A stretch of DNA of 64,000 nucleotides, taken from Aegilops tauschii subsp. strangulata. Lineage: Eukaryota; Streptophyta; Magnoliopsida; Poales; Poaceae. Under the pieces are notes generated by a model. It had not been told where the DNA came from. It did no database searches and worked only from the letters and a program-made list of their open reading frames with translations. Positions 42,437-54,378 of this stretch are shown here, piece by piece (position 1 is the stretch's first letter; every line of letters begins with the position of its first letter). Position numbers and translations under genes: made by a program. The DNA is taken from contig NC_053037.3 of the NCBI RefSeq assembly GCF_002575655.3, positions 255,411,135 through 255,475,134 of the forward strand. The letters are read 5' to 3'.

Positions 42437-43620
42437 AAATAGGTTAGGTGAGGTAAAAGTGAAACCATGGTTGGGCCTTGCTGGAAGAGTTTTATTCAAA
42501 GCGAACTGTCAAGGGGGTCCCATAAATCACCCAACCGCGTAAGGGACGCAAAATCAAGGAACATAACACCGGTATGACGGAAACTAGGGCGGCAAGAGTG
42601 GAACAAAACACCAGGCATAAGGCCGAGCCTTCCACCCTTTACCAAGTATATAGATGCTTTAATTAAATAAGAGATATTGTGATATCCCAAGAAAATTCAT
42701 GATATCCATGTTCCAACATGGAACAAACTTCTTCATCTTCACCTGCAACTAGCAACGCTATAAGAGGGGCTGAGCAAAAGTGGTAACATAGCCAAACAAC
42801 GGTTTGCTAGGAAGGGTGACAAGGGTTAGAGGTTCATGACAATTTGGGAGGCTTGAAGAGCAAGTGATAGGTAGCGCAGCATAGCGATAGAACGACGCAA
42901 CTAGCATAGCAATGATAGTAATGAGATCCAAGGTGACGGTCATCTTGCCTGAAATCCCACTAGGAAGAAGATCGAGTCCATGAAGAAGATGAAGTCACGA
43001 AGACGAACGAATCCTCACGATCGCAACGAAACAGGAACTAACGAGAAGGAGCACAACCGGAAAGAAGCAAACAACACGGTAAACACTCAACACATAAACA
43101 AGACATGATGCTCAACCAAGTATGATGCATGACAAGGCTACATGAAGCTACTCATGACAAGAGATGATGCATACAAGAACAACACATCAAAGCAAGTTTA
43201 AATGAGGCCGGAAACAACATATAACAAGTCCGGTAAGTCCTCATATGCAAGTTTCGAAATTGGTCCAGATCTGAATAAACCTTATGTTCAAATTATTAAA
43301 CAGCAAGTTAAGATGCACCAAGATGATCTACACGAAATTCTAGTCAAGTTACATATAAAGTTCATTTAATTCGGAGCTACAGCCTAGAAGATATGAGCAA
43401 AACAAGTTAAACATGGCATTGATGCAAAATGCATTCAAACATCAAGCAAACACATTCAAAACATGGATCCAACAAGGTAACATGAAACTACATGCAAAAC
43501 TAAGCAAGTTTCATGTAGAGCACACTCAAAACGGAGCAACGGTGCAACACATACACTCCAAACAAGATATAACAACAATCTTGATGCCCAAATCTCTGGT
43601 GCAAGAGTGCTATATGATGT

Positions 43621-45138
43621 TTACTGCTGTTACTTATCAGGACTTGATGTTTTGTTATTTTTGTTGCATTTGATGTGTGCATCTTATGGGCATGAGCTCT
43701 ACAGGTGTTTTGATCTATGCCATGCCATCTTTACAGAGGTGTATTCCATGTATTTTTGTGATCTATGTGGTGACTAGCACAAGCATGCAAACTAGGCTTC
43801 GTGATGTTTCTGTTTTCAGGGACTTAGGATTTTGTAAGTCTTTTACCTGCTGTTATTTTGTTGCCATGTATCCATATGTCTACAGTGAGATCCATGCTTC
43901 TTTTGAGTATGTTCAGTAAGGATGTTTTATAGATATAATTGTGCTCTATCCATCCATGCCCCTGTTTGAAATTATGGAGTGCTCTAGTATGTCCTAATCT
44001 TGCTCTACTTTTGCTATAAAATGTTCCTGGCAGAATGTTAACATGATATTCAATTTTGCCAAGGTTGTTGTAGTTGATCCATACATGCTATGAACTTGAT
44101 CTTGCCATGGTTAGCTTCATAAACATGCCATATTGCTGTAGGTATGCTTGTTTTGTCATGCATTGCTTTGTGATGAGTGAATCAAGCTCACAAAGATGCC
44201 TTCATAATTCTGAAACCTGTTAACGAAACTTGCTATGTTTACATGGGTGCCATCATATCTTCTGTGTCTTTTTGGCTCATGATCAGTAAGGGACTTTTGT
44301 TCTATGCATTTAGTAGATTCATGCCATGCCTTGTTTTTCTATGATAAGTTCCTGTAGCATGTGTTTTGCTTGCTCTGAACATTGCTACCTGCTGCTGTTT
44401 ATGCCATGTCCAGTATTTTCACCAAGTCTGTGAAGCTGATATCTTTTGCACTTTTGCATGCTTTTTTGAGCCTGTTATTGTGTGATCTAGCCGTAGCTCA
44501 GTGTTCATATTTTGTCAAGCATCTCTTGTAGATCACTGCCATTTGCTTTGTTGTTATGTTGGGGTGCTGTAGCATAGTTACTTGATGTATGCTAAGTGCT
44601 ATCATGCTGGTAATCGCAGAATCATGTCATCCTTTTTTTGCTTGCCATTTGCAAACCGTGCATCCGTTTCCGGTGATCTTTATATCGATTTCGACCGAAA
44701 TCATCTCATCTTTCCAGTGGCATACTTGGTTTGCCAAGTTGATGCCTTGTTCATCCTTTTTCTTCCAGAGCACGCATATGCATCGCATATCACATCTCGC
44801 ATATCATGCATGTATTACATCATGTTGTTGTGCATTTCCTGTGATTGATTGTGGTTCCATTGCTTGTGCTCTTGCTGTGGGTAGAGCCGGGAGACGAGAA
44901 AGCTTACGAGGAACCTGTTGAGTACGCTTACGAGGATCAAGCTTTCAACAACTCTGAGCACCTTGCAGGCAAGATGACCATACCCTCGAAATCACTTCTA
45001 TCTTTGCTTTGCTAGTTGTTTATTCTATTGCTATGCTGCGCTAACTACCACTTGCTATATTATGCCTCCCATGTTGCCATGTCAAGCCTCTAACCATCCT
45101 TTCCTAGCAAACCGTTGTTTGGCTAAGTTACCGCGCAT
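43621..45138 (+). repeat. LTR fragment related to H but in opposite orientation
   Basis: Plus-strand text such as GGTAGAGCCGGGAGACGAG, GCAAGATGACCATACCCTCG and CTAGCAAACCGTTGTTTGGC matches the H family near its end (compare 42780-42820 reversed: CCTAGCAAACCGTTGTTTGG), but the upstream 1.2 kb differs. It is therefore a related, distinct LTR. It ends abruptly at GTTACCGC before the coiled-coil ORF. No internal domain is attached. Small ORFs are not protein-like. Confidence 0.65.
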
Positions 45139-45687
45139 GATGCGGAGCTTCGCCAACTCCTCCTTCTGTTCCATGACGAGGGCCTGCAACATCTTCATCG
45201 AGGAACTACTATTCTCATGCAGCTTCTTCCAGCCGGCGTTCTCCTCCTTCAGCAGGTCGAGCTCGTGGCAGAGCTTCGCCTTGTCCTCCTGAAGTTGCAG
45301 GATTTCGCCGGTCGCCTTCTTCTCAGAGGCAATGCTCTTCTTCAGCAGCATCACCAAGCCGGCGGTCAACTCCCCTGCTCATTGAGCTCAGCGGGCATGT
45401 CGTCGAGGCTCTCCTTCAGCAGCTCCCCCAAGCCGTGGATGAACTCCTTCTGCTTATTGAGGTGCTTATTGAGCTGATCGGGCATGCCGTCGAGGGATAA
45501 CGACTCCAGCGCCGCCAGCTCGGCATGTTCGCCTCCGCGTCTAGGGCGCTCCTGGGAGCCATCGCCTACCCGTGAGAGGTCTTTCGAGGTCTCTGCATGG
45601 CGGCGAGCCCTCTTTTTTTTCTGCAGCCTTGGTTGTCGCTTCCTTGTTACGAGTAGTTCTCGACCTAGAGCTCTGCACACCGGCCAT
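45139..45687 (-). pseudogene. Coiled-coil ORF of unknown function, two frameshifts
   Basis: The likely start is ATG 45687 (MAGVQSSRSRTTRNKEATTK). The frame slips at a run of A on the sense strand (about 45611-45617 on plus, T-run) into RARRHAETSKDLSRVGDGSQ and LNKHLNKQKEFIHGLGELLK. It slips again near 45370 into LVMLLKKSIASEKKATGEIL, then QLQEDKAKLCHELDLLKEEN and LEMEQKEEL-like heptads. The Leu/Glu/Lys spacing indicates a long coiled coil. A TATA-like TATAAAAA is on the minus strand at about 45757-45764. The reading runs into the LTR edge, so the 3' end is lost. I do not recognise the family; a transposon accessory protein or captured gene fragment are both possible. Confidence 0.5.
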
Positions 45688-45750
45688 GGCAAGGATGGAC
45701 GAAGAAGGAGTACTTATGAGGAGGAAGGTAGAGTAATTTTCGGTTAGGTA

Positions 45751-46477
45751 GTTCCCCTTTTTATAACCTAAGTACTAGCACTAGTACTAAAACCTGCATA
45801 GTGGGAACACGTTCAGGTTTGGTACGTACTGGTAGGTGTGATCTGGCTTGCACGTAATTGTAGCACTAGTACTTTCGAATGTGATGGGAACAAGGTAAAG
45901 ATTAATTGATGGTTTTTGGTTTCGAGGCCCGAAACGGCTCCCGATGAGTTTAGTGGAACATAAATTTCAAGTAGACTGCACTGCTCAGATGCGTAAATAT
46001 TATGTTACTGTCAAAAATTGGCACAAAATACGAACGAGACCAATGGAAGTACTACTAGCAACCCATGATTTAACTACTCGCATGCGCGCGGGGGAGTAGT
46101 AGTGGCTTTCTTCCGCCCTCACGTCCACTCAATTTGCATGCGCTGTATTAATTGACCATCAATGAAGTGAAGGACTTTACACGCATCAAATTATCACATG
46201 GGGTGGATCTTGGTACAAAATTGCGTCCGCCCGTGTACCCGCGTGTGCGTGCGAGGGAATGAGTGCGTGCGTGGCGTGCGTGCACATCTTTGCTTCATGC
46301 ATGTACCGCCAGTGCAGCTCAGGGAGGACGAGTACATTCTTCTGGAACCAGCAACACGTCACTGTGATCAATCCACACAAGGATGTCGCGACAACGCCTC
46401 CACATGTGCCACGTGGCTTCATGAACTGTAAGAGAGACACTGTGTAGCGTGCCATTGTGTTTTGCACATACTCAAAG
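45751..46477. other. Spacer with no supported gene
   Basis: Holds several ACTAGTAC/AGTACTA words (45770-46060) and a CG/TG-rich stretch (46220-46290). Overlapping short ORFs on both strands (~46190-46460) look random. Confidence 0.4.
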
Positions 46478-48690
46478 TACTAGTAAGGTAACATGCATTG
46501 CACGCGTCAGATTTTGCAACCAAATTATGAATAAATACCACACTGTAGCATGTAAACTCTGAGTCATATATGCCTGTTGTAGACCTTCCTTTAATTCTTA
46601 TAGTTCATCTCATGCAAAATCAATTAATTTTTATAAAAAAAACCTAGGGCCTCTTTGATTCGTAGGATTTCCAAAACGCGGGAATAGGAAGAACATGGGA
46701 TTATAGTGGAATGTCATCTTGAATCCTACATGATGGTACGAGTGTTTGATTGTGCATAGAAAAAACGCAGAATTCTTTCAAAGAGGCTTGAGTGGATGGG
46801 ATGTTTCCTATGAAATCTACTGCAAATGAATCATATGGAAAAATTCTATGGTTTACAATCCTACGAATCAAACAACCAAGATAGGAAAAATTCCCAAGGA
46901 TTAGAATCCTCCAAAATTCCTTCGAGAATCCTTTGAATCAAACAAGCCCTTAATCTATTTTATGATTCATGGAGTTGTGCATTGTAAAGCATAAAGTAAA
47001 AACAAATAATGGCAATTCAACTAGAAAAAAAGTTTGGGCAGTTATGATACGGAAGATTCTAGAACAAAGAAGAACCACCGTTGTTTTGAGATTTGTGCAT
47101 TATGCTTAAGTTCAACCATGGAGTCTGCTAGATTGTACATGTGGCAAAATCCGGTGGGGGGCTAGAAGATGGTGTGAGGGGCCGAGTGGAGGGAGACTAT
47201 GAAGGAGTGCACAACTGCGAGATCGATATTTAGAGAGAGGGGACGAGAACGTGCGCTCTTGCGCGCAGTGGCGGAGCCATGAAAAATGTCCCATGAGCTA
47301 GGGGGCGAAGCATTGCTAATCCTTTACGAGGAGGGCCAATTCATCAACTTAAACCATTTTTACCAGCAATTGTCTAATGATGACATTCATATTAGCCTCG
47401 ATATATAGTGATGTTAGGGGGGGCAGGGCCCTTGCCGCCCCCTGTCTTCGCCATTGTGCGCGCGTCTGAGAGATGAAGCGGAAGGCATGGATGATGAAAG
47501 GGGGGCGTTGGATATATAATTAATGTGGGTGTATTAGCTATATATGTAATCCTATATAGAGAGGTATAGATTGATCGATGTGGACGTGGGAAAGAGGGTG
47601 AGACCTCACTAGATATATAGATTGATCGGTTTATGTGGAAAACTATGAAAGACCTGGCTATATACACACACACATAGAGGAACATCGATCGTTGTGCATG
47701 CACGTGAGAGATAAAGAATGCCCGATATGATGGAGAGGGGGATGTGTGTGTGTGTGTGCCTTCATGGGACATCGACCTGAAGAAAAAGATTGCATGTGTG
47801 CGATGGATAATGCCGACTGGTAGTGTGTGTGCATGCATGCACGAGACAAAGTTAGTGGCACAATTATAAAGAGAAGACCAATGTGTGGGTGTAAAAGACT
47901 AGGTGAGGTCATAATCAATGTAAAGTTGAATTCAAATATTTGAATAAGAGATCATGATGTTTGAAACCCATGCATGCATGAATATAATAGAGATCTGCGC
48001 GGTGTGGTTTGGAAACGAGCATGTTGTATTGTATACACATTGAACAAGGTCAGACTGGTTTGAATTTGAGATACCGATGGCAGACATCGTTTGGCCACAT
48101 TGCATCCGTGCATGGACACACTATTCTAATTGGAGATGATGGGTGGCTTTCGCATCACATATCTATATCTATACCCCTATATATATTATATTTTATATTT
48201 TTTATATAGTGTGCGGAAAACTTTAACTTTGAAAGATGGTCGTTGGATGAGGCCAATCCGATGGTGCAGAGCTGGCAAATTTGAGCACTACTGGCCGTTG
48301 GATATCATCTAGATTCCACCAGATTTTGCCACATGTACAATCTAGAAGACTCTATGGTTGAACTTAAGCATAATGCACAAACCTCAAAACACAAGCACTT
48401 CTTCTTTGTTCTAGAATCTTCCGTATCAGAATTGCCCAAATGTTTTTCTATATGATTTGTTTTTTACTTTATGCCTTACAACGCACAATTCCATGAATCT
48501 TAAAATAGATTAACTTTCTTATAAAAACTAGATCATTTTGAATGAAATGAACTATAAGAATTAAACGAACATCTACATCATGCATATATGACTCAAAGCT
48601 TACATGCTATAATGTGGTATTTATTCATAATTTGGTTGCCAAATCTCATGCGTGCAATGCACGTGTAACTTACTAGTCTAAATGGTGTCT
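46478..48690. mobile_element. DNA element with ~375-bp terminal inverted repeats
   Basis: The left arm 46478-47155 (less a 303-bp MITE) pairs with the right arm 48310-48690. CTAGTAAGGTAACATGCATTGCAC pairs with the reverse of the right end (CTAGTAAGTTACACGTGCATT), and further in GACTCTATGGTTGAACTTAA pairs with the left arm's TTAAGTTCAACCATGGAGTC. The interior (47156-48309) has (GT)n at 47741-47758 and minus-strand ORFs of up to 148 codons without recognisable domains. The long arms suggest a Mutator-like or foldback element. I could not fix a clear TSD. Confidence 0.7.
46647..46949. mobile_element. Tourist-like (PIF/Harbinger) MITE, 303 bp, inside the left arm
   Basis: Ends GGGCCTCTTTGATTC and, reversed, GGGCTTGTTTGATTC. 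The flanks are CTA (46644-46646) and TTA (46950-46952). The right arm of the host element gives the empty site AAAGTTAATCTATTTT, so TTA is the target and the left copy has mutated. TTA targets and GGGCC-type ends fit Tourist MITEs. Confidence 0.85.
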
Positions 48691-49225
48691 GTGTGTGTGT
48701 TGTGCGTGTTAAACACATTGTACGTAGTATATCATACTAGTCTAAATTGTCTTTTTTTTGGGTACACGTTAAGCTAGTTCTCCCAAAATTTCAAGCCGCA
48801 CCTTGTTATGCCAAAATTTCAAGCTAGCGTCTCTGTCTATCGTGATGCGAAACTCCCGCCTCTTCAACCCGCGCCTTGTTACCTCGAAATATTTAAGATA
48901 AATCTTTGTCTCGTTGTGCTCCGACAACTCCCTCCATCTCAACCCGCGCCTTGCTATTCCAAAATTACAACGCGCGCAAAAACTACCACCTCCTGTGAAA
49001 TCCCGACACGCGAAATGCCCGTGATACCCCTGAACCGAAAGAACTGCCTCAAATCGGTGGGGGTACTTTCGTAACTTACCCCACATTTCGGACAAGCGCG
49101 TCCCTAAGCCATGGTTCCCCACTCCCATCCCATCCACCCACCCATTCGTACACCGAGGCCGGGAAAACCCGCGAAGCCCCACACCCTCCTCCGTCCGCCA
49201 CCCAGCCGGAGCCTCTTCCCCGACG
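48691..49225. other. Leader-like region before the exon series
   Basis: Has repeated CAACCCGCGCCTTG and CCCGCC words (48790-48960) similar in style to those before the AP2 gene at 25930-26110. No ORF of note; it may be a promoter or 5' UTR carried by CACTA I. Confidence 0.4.
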
Positions 49226-49676
49226 ATGTCGTCCACAGCAACACCTCGACGTCCCTCATCCACCGTACCAAATGAGGATCCGTCGTCAATCTGGTCGTCC
49301 CGCCGGTTCAGCCACCCCGTCCTCCACCTCCAAGGAGCTGCCCCGACGTTCCCCTCGTCTTTCGCGCCACCTCCATTCCCACACCGCCGTCTTCACCTGC
49401 ACCACCGGAAGAGCATCATCACCACCGTTTCCTCGGATGAAGCTGCGGCCTAATCGGCGCCACCAAAGAGGTTGTACACTAATCGCCGCATTTTCTTCTT
49501 GATTCGATCTCACGGTGCTGCTGGCGCTCGGTCCCGAGCCGACACGGCGCGGCTCCATCCACGGCGGCGTCGCTGGCCACTTTCTCCACGGCGTCGCTCC
49601 CTCAGCGGCGACGTCCACATCAGTAGGAGATGCTGCTGCTTTAGCTCTCGCTCGCGCTGCTGCTCTGCTCTTGCTC

Positions 49677-49790
49677 TCGGTCCCCTACCTGGTCTGCTCT
49701 TGCTCGCGCTGCTGCTCTTGCTCTTGCTCTCGGTCCCCTACCTGGTCTGCTCTTGCTCGCGCTGCTGCTCTTGCTCTTGCTCTTGCTTGC
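49677..49790. repeat. 53-bp tandem repeat, two copies
   Basis: TCGGTCCCCTACCTGGTCTG starts at 49677 and again at 49730, each followed by CTCTTGCTCGCGCTGCTGCT and CTCTTGCTCTTGCTC. It is preceded by a partial unit from about 49645. Confidence 0.95.
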
Positions 49791-50269
49791 GATGCTGCTC
49801 CGATTTAGCTACACTTCAGTCGACTGAATCGACTTTTGGGTCAGTCAATTTTCAGGGGGTGGGGGCTCGCCGGAGTTAAGGAAGAACCAGCCGTAGCGGG
49901 AAGGGGGATCGCCGGAGAGGTACCCCACTATCCATCTTAGGGTTCAGGGTGGGGGCGGTGGTCGCCGGCGGTGGTGGGGCGGTGGCGTGGGGATCGCCAG
50001 AGAAAAAGCTCGGCACGGGGGGCCTAGAGGGATGGCCGGGGCGGCGGCGGACCGGCGGTGGGGAGTGTTTTCGGGGCGGGCGGGGCGGCGCACCGCCAGC
50101 GGCGGGTGGCGGGGGGCGGCTGTTTGGCCGGTGGTGGCTGGCGGCTCAGAGGGGGTGGAGGTTGAAGATGAACTGCAGGCCCTTGATTTCGTATCCAACG
50201 GCTACAAAATCGACTGACCAGAGATGAAAAAGTCAATCGACCGACGTGTAGCCTCACCTCTAGTGCGTT

Positions 50270-50369
50270 CAGTTTCCACAGTAAAATTCAGTTTCGACAG
50301 CAAAATTCAGTTTCGACAGTTAAGTTCAGTTTCGACAGTTAAATTCAGTTTCGACAGGTAAGTTCAGAG
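50270..50369. repeat. 19-bp minisatellite, five units
   Basis: CAGTTTCGACAGTTAAATT-type units begin at 50270, 50289, 50308, 50327 and 50346, with a partial one at 50365. The period is exactly 19 bp with a few substitutions. Confidence 0.95.
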
Positions 50370-51117
50370 ATGAGCGGCTGATGTATACACCTAGCACTTT
50401 GTGGTTATGTATTTTACGTCATCTATTGGAGATGCTATTAGAATTCCACTCAGGTTAACGTTGTCTCTCTTGTCCTGCTTCAGCCTCGGCGTCGTACAAC
50501 TCACCGGAGCTGCTCCAACGACGAAACCCTCCATCACAGCGGAGCAGTACCTCGGGCTCCATCTCCAGACGCCTAAGATCTTCTGCCCCTCCTCCGACAG
50601 CCAAGTTAGCCGGAGCATCCTCACCGGCCAACCCAATCACGCTGAGATCGACATGGCTTCGCCAAAGAGGTTGTACACTTCTTGTGGTTTGATTTAATCT
50701 CACCATGCTTCTTTGCATCCTATGATCTTCCAATTCTTGTGAACCAAACACCCAGATTGGCAGAAATCCCGTGTTTTTAAATTCTCTGTTTTGCACGTGC
50801 ATTCCTATCCTATTCCTGTCTATTTCCTATCCCCGCATTGTTAGAATCCTCAAATTCAAACAAGCCCTTACACAATTACTTCTGTTACAGATATGTGTCA
50901 AAGAAAACCTTGTGTGGTTTGTCCTGCTCCTGCGGTGCTGTGTTCCACCCCAGCTCAACTGCTCCAATGACGGAAGGGTTCACCACAGCAGGGATCCGCT
51001 CTCCAGCTGTCTTTCGCCGCCTCAGATCTTCTTCCCCACCGCCAGCAGCCACCTCAACTGCATTACCATCATCAACTGAGCAGATGACCTTGAGGACTAC
51101 ACGGGTCCGCAAGAGAG

Positions 51118-54100
51118 GTCGCACTCTTCCGTGTCTGCTTACGTTATGCATTTCTTAATATGACTAGGACAAATGCCCGTGCGTTGCAACGGGCGAAAAA
51201 ATATCGTAAAACTTGCTCCGTGTGGTAGTACGCGTCAATTTTAATATACATTTCTGATAAACATCAGTAATAAGTTTATACTATTATTGCTTTTCGAAAT
51301 ATGAAGTGTGGACGTAAAGAAGTCACCCTAACATCTGATAGAGGAGTAGTGCTGCATAGAATAGTCTAGTAATCAGCTTTGCATTTTATATTTCGAAAAA
51401 CACAAATATTCCTTTACTTTTAAATAACTAAAAAAAGCATATTTTATTAGAATTGAAACATGTTTTGAAAATGAACATTTTTTTGAACACAAGTTTTTTG
51501 TGAAAGAGAATTTTTAAAAATTTGTGATCAATTTTAAATGATTTTTTAAAAACAATTGAACATATTTTGGGAAAGTGTGAAAAACAAGAATTTTGAGCAA
51601 TATTGAAAAGCATGAATTTTTTAAAGCAAGAAGAATTTGAAACACTCTTTGTCTTTAAAAAAACACACGCTCGGTGTCTCCAACGAAAAATGGATTGTTG
51701 GGTCCACACCATGTAGTATAAAGTTGAGAAAGTCGTAGGGATGTCCTTTGATGGCGCCTCCTTCAGCTTAGTACTATCATCAGGTGAAAGAGGAAATGGT
51801 GTAATTGTTTTCAGCAGGATATACAAACTGTGGAATTGTTGTATACTATTCGAGAGTTTAACAACCAATCCAAAAGTTTTTCTTAGAAATTTCAAAAGAT
51901 TTGCATTGAAGTGGGATTGTTTATGTACAATTATTTTTGTTAATATTCGAAAGCAAACATTTTTTTTACTATATTAATTATATTTTTAGAAAATTTTGGT
52001 TATTTGATTTGCAAGATTATATTCCGTTCTTTTTCTTTTGCACTATGAACTTAGTCATCATCATCATAAAAAAGCAAGCTTTTCTCTATTCCCCATCACA
52101 GGTAAATTTCGGGTGAATTGTAAAAACAAAGCTAAATTTCAAGATGCACCATCGTCACATTCTTTCTACTCTTCACAAGAAATATTATTTCCAATATTTC
52201 ACTAACTTTAATTATTGTATTTGATGATGTATTCATAAGATGTGGTAAGCTAGAACATTAAACTATGACAGTAATAACAATAAAACAACAACAAGTAAAT
52301 CGGTGCTCATTTTTCTCAAAAGAAGTAAATCGGTGCTCATATATTTAGAAAGAAAAGAATTGCAATCGATGCTTGCACGCATGGCAAGCTCCAGCAGCTT
52401 CTGGTCGGTGCAGCCAATCAAGAAAGCAATCCACACAAAAGAAACCCCCCCCCCCGAGACCACTACTCCGTGGACATCGCCATTCCTCCAGCAATGTTGC
52501 TGCTCTTCTTGCTCTTTCTCTTTATCTATCCACATCCAGTGCGCCGACAAGCCCACCCCATCAGCGGTGCTGTCCTTCCTCTCATCTCTATCCGTGCTCT
52601 AGCCACACACCACCCACGCGCCCTTCTTGCTTCAGTCGACGGCTCCTCGTTCCCCTCTCCCTTCCCTCCTCCACAACTAACCAAGCACCGCCCTCTCACG
52701 GTTCACGTTCGTCGGCCGGTTGCAGCGCGGCTCCTGTTGGCCGAGCCTGCGCGCGCGGGGGCTGGCTGGGCCGATGGCTGAGGCGCGGCAGTGGTGGCCT
52801 GCTCATGGTCGAGCTTGGCGGCTACTTGACGGGGCCGCGTGGATCTGCCCCGAGGCTCTGGGCTCCGGATCTGCGTGGTCATGTCCACCTCACCCTCCGA
52901 CGGCGCCTTACTGCGGCGCTTCGGGCCCAGATCTCGCCGGTTGGCGCGTAGATGTGCGTGCGCTCGGCTTGAGGTAGCGCAAGGATGATGGGGCAGCTTG
53001 GATGGTGGCCCGTGCAGTGTGCGGCTGCCCTGAGCCCCGAGTTTTCTCTTTCGCGAGAGCATCCATCTATTACGACGGACAAATCTTTGTTCAATTTTTC
53101 TGAATCTTCACCTCGTCTCTCAGCAGAACGCAGGCGTCCCGCGATGACGACGCAGGGGGGTGCAGCATCTGGTTCAGCATGGCGCGGAGGCCGGCGGCGA
53201 CGACCTCATGGCTCTCTCAGCAGAACTCGGGCTGCGGCGGGACGCCAAGCCACGCCTGCACTCTGCCGTCATCTGGACGCATGCCATGATGGTCACGCCC
53301 TCAAGCTCCAGCACAAGCCCCGCCTTCCCGCGCCACGCTGCAGCCCGCGTTCCTCTGCTCTGACCACACACATCGCGCCGCTGCCTGAGTTCCTCTGCTC
53401 TGACCGCACCCGACGCCCGCGCCGGCGACCCCTTCGGCCCTCGCCACGCCGGCGACCACCAAGAACCCCACCACCTCCTTGCCTCCGCTTGCTGCACGTC
53501 GCGCAGAGGCCCACTTGCGGGAGAGGCAGGGAGGCGGCCATGACAGGTCGTTTTGGAGGGAGGCGTCCATGGCATGGGACGGCGGCGGCTGAGCGCAGCG
53601 CCGGCGCTCGAGAAGACGGCGGACCATGGAGGCGCGCGGATCGACGCGGAGACGCACGGATCTGGCCGCTCCCAGGTCAGATCTGGTCGAAGTGGAGCTC
53701 CACATCGGGATCCATGGTGCTCCATCGGGATCCATGGGCCAGAGACAAGATTTGTGAGAGAGAGGTCGGGAAGGGAGAAGGGAAAAGAAGAGAGATAGGG
53801 CGCGCGGGAGGAGTTACGGGACGAAGGCTGGAGGTCGGTAGCGGTGGCGCTGGACACCGGCGTGAGATGCAAGCCACAGGGAGAAAACTGTGAGGGAGAA
53901 AACCGGGAGGGGGAAAGAAAATCAGTGGGACGAGAGGTGGGTCGGGACGGGAGGAAAGAAAATCGGGAGCGAGGGGGTCGTACGAAAGGCTTGACGAACG
54001 TAAGAGGGGAAATGGAACACTACGTTTCTTTTAGATAGTAGAGATGACATGCTACTTTATCGTCATGTTCACCTATTAGACTCTGACTCAGGTCCAAACT

Positions 54101-54378
54101 TATGCTGAAACTTGAGTTTTTAAATGGTTGTTGGGTACATATTGGGGCAGCAATCAGTACTATCTGTCAACTATCTGGTTATTCTCGGGTGTCTACTATG
54201 AGTTTCATGTTGGGTGCAAACAAACATTAAGGGAGCCATTATCTATATTTTTTAACTAAAGCTATTATCTGCCTGCTATCATTTGTTTTGGGTCTATCCA
54301 CAGTTTGCTACCATCACTCTGGATTTGTGCATGCACTCCTTACATAATCTCACTATGTTTTATTCCTATGCATGTCAG
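51118..54378. other. Probable insertion inside the accessory gene (intron), GC-rich core
   Basis: About 51160 starts the phrase ACAAATGCCCGTGCGTTGCA, a motif common in grass repeats. The far side near 54035 ends TTTCTTTTAGATAGTAGAG. ATGAC occurs just outside both, a possible 5-bp duplication. The AT-rich part (51200-52300) has no gene. 52370-54000 is GC-rich with long overlapping ORFs on both strands (for example 52985-53893) that lack domains, as expected from base composition. A C10 run is at 52448-52457. Superfamily not decided. Confidence 0.4.

Larger units (their letters stand above)
36779..43620 (-). repeat. LTR H of another gypsy family (Sabrina/WHAM-like), split by element C
   Basis: Starts at 36779 with TGTCGAGGCG on plus, the inverted CA end of a minus-strand LTR, and runs to 37869. 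It then continues after element C from 42442 to about 43620. CCACG (36774-36778) is the presumed TSD. Across C the sequence rejoins at one copy of AAATA. The text (for example CTCAGGGCAACACC, CACTGGCCCGGGGGGGTTAA, GGTAACATAGCCAAACAACG) is what I remember from abundant Triticeae LTRs of the Sabrina/WHAM group; the exact family is unverified. No coding sequence is seen. The distal edge is uncertain because another LTR follows in the opposite orientation. Confidence 0.7.
49226..51117 (+). pseudogene. Series of similar exons upstream of the CACTA I accessory gene
   Basis: Three candidate exons: 49226-49470 (ATG start, Ser/Pro/Arg-rich), 50484-50669 (preceded by CTGCTTCAG; reads LGVVQLTGAAPTTKPSITAE, ending EIDMASPKR) and 50891-51117 (preceded by CTGTTACAG; Pro/Ser-rich, ending LRTTRVRKR). 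The first two end CCAAAGAG before a GTTGTACACT donor and the third ends CGCAAGAGAG before GTCGCAC, so they look like duplicates of one exon. The first exon needs a frameshift near 49270 to reach its own donor frame. Between them are minisatellites. They may be the 5' exons of the gene continuing at 54379. No domain is recognised. Confidence 0.45.

Noticed and set aside
45139..49225. Left end of CACTA I somewhere in this interval
   Set aside because: No CACTACAAAAA-like terminus or A2 gag flank was found; the left end must be outside the window or deleted.
52985..53893. 302-codon plus-strand ORF and the 232-codon antisense ORF as genes
   Set aside because: Both follow the high GC content, overlap each other, are Arg/Pro/Ala-rich and show no domain or plausible exon boundary.
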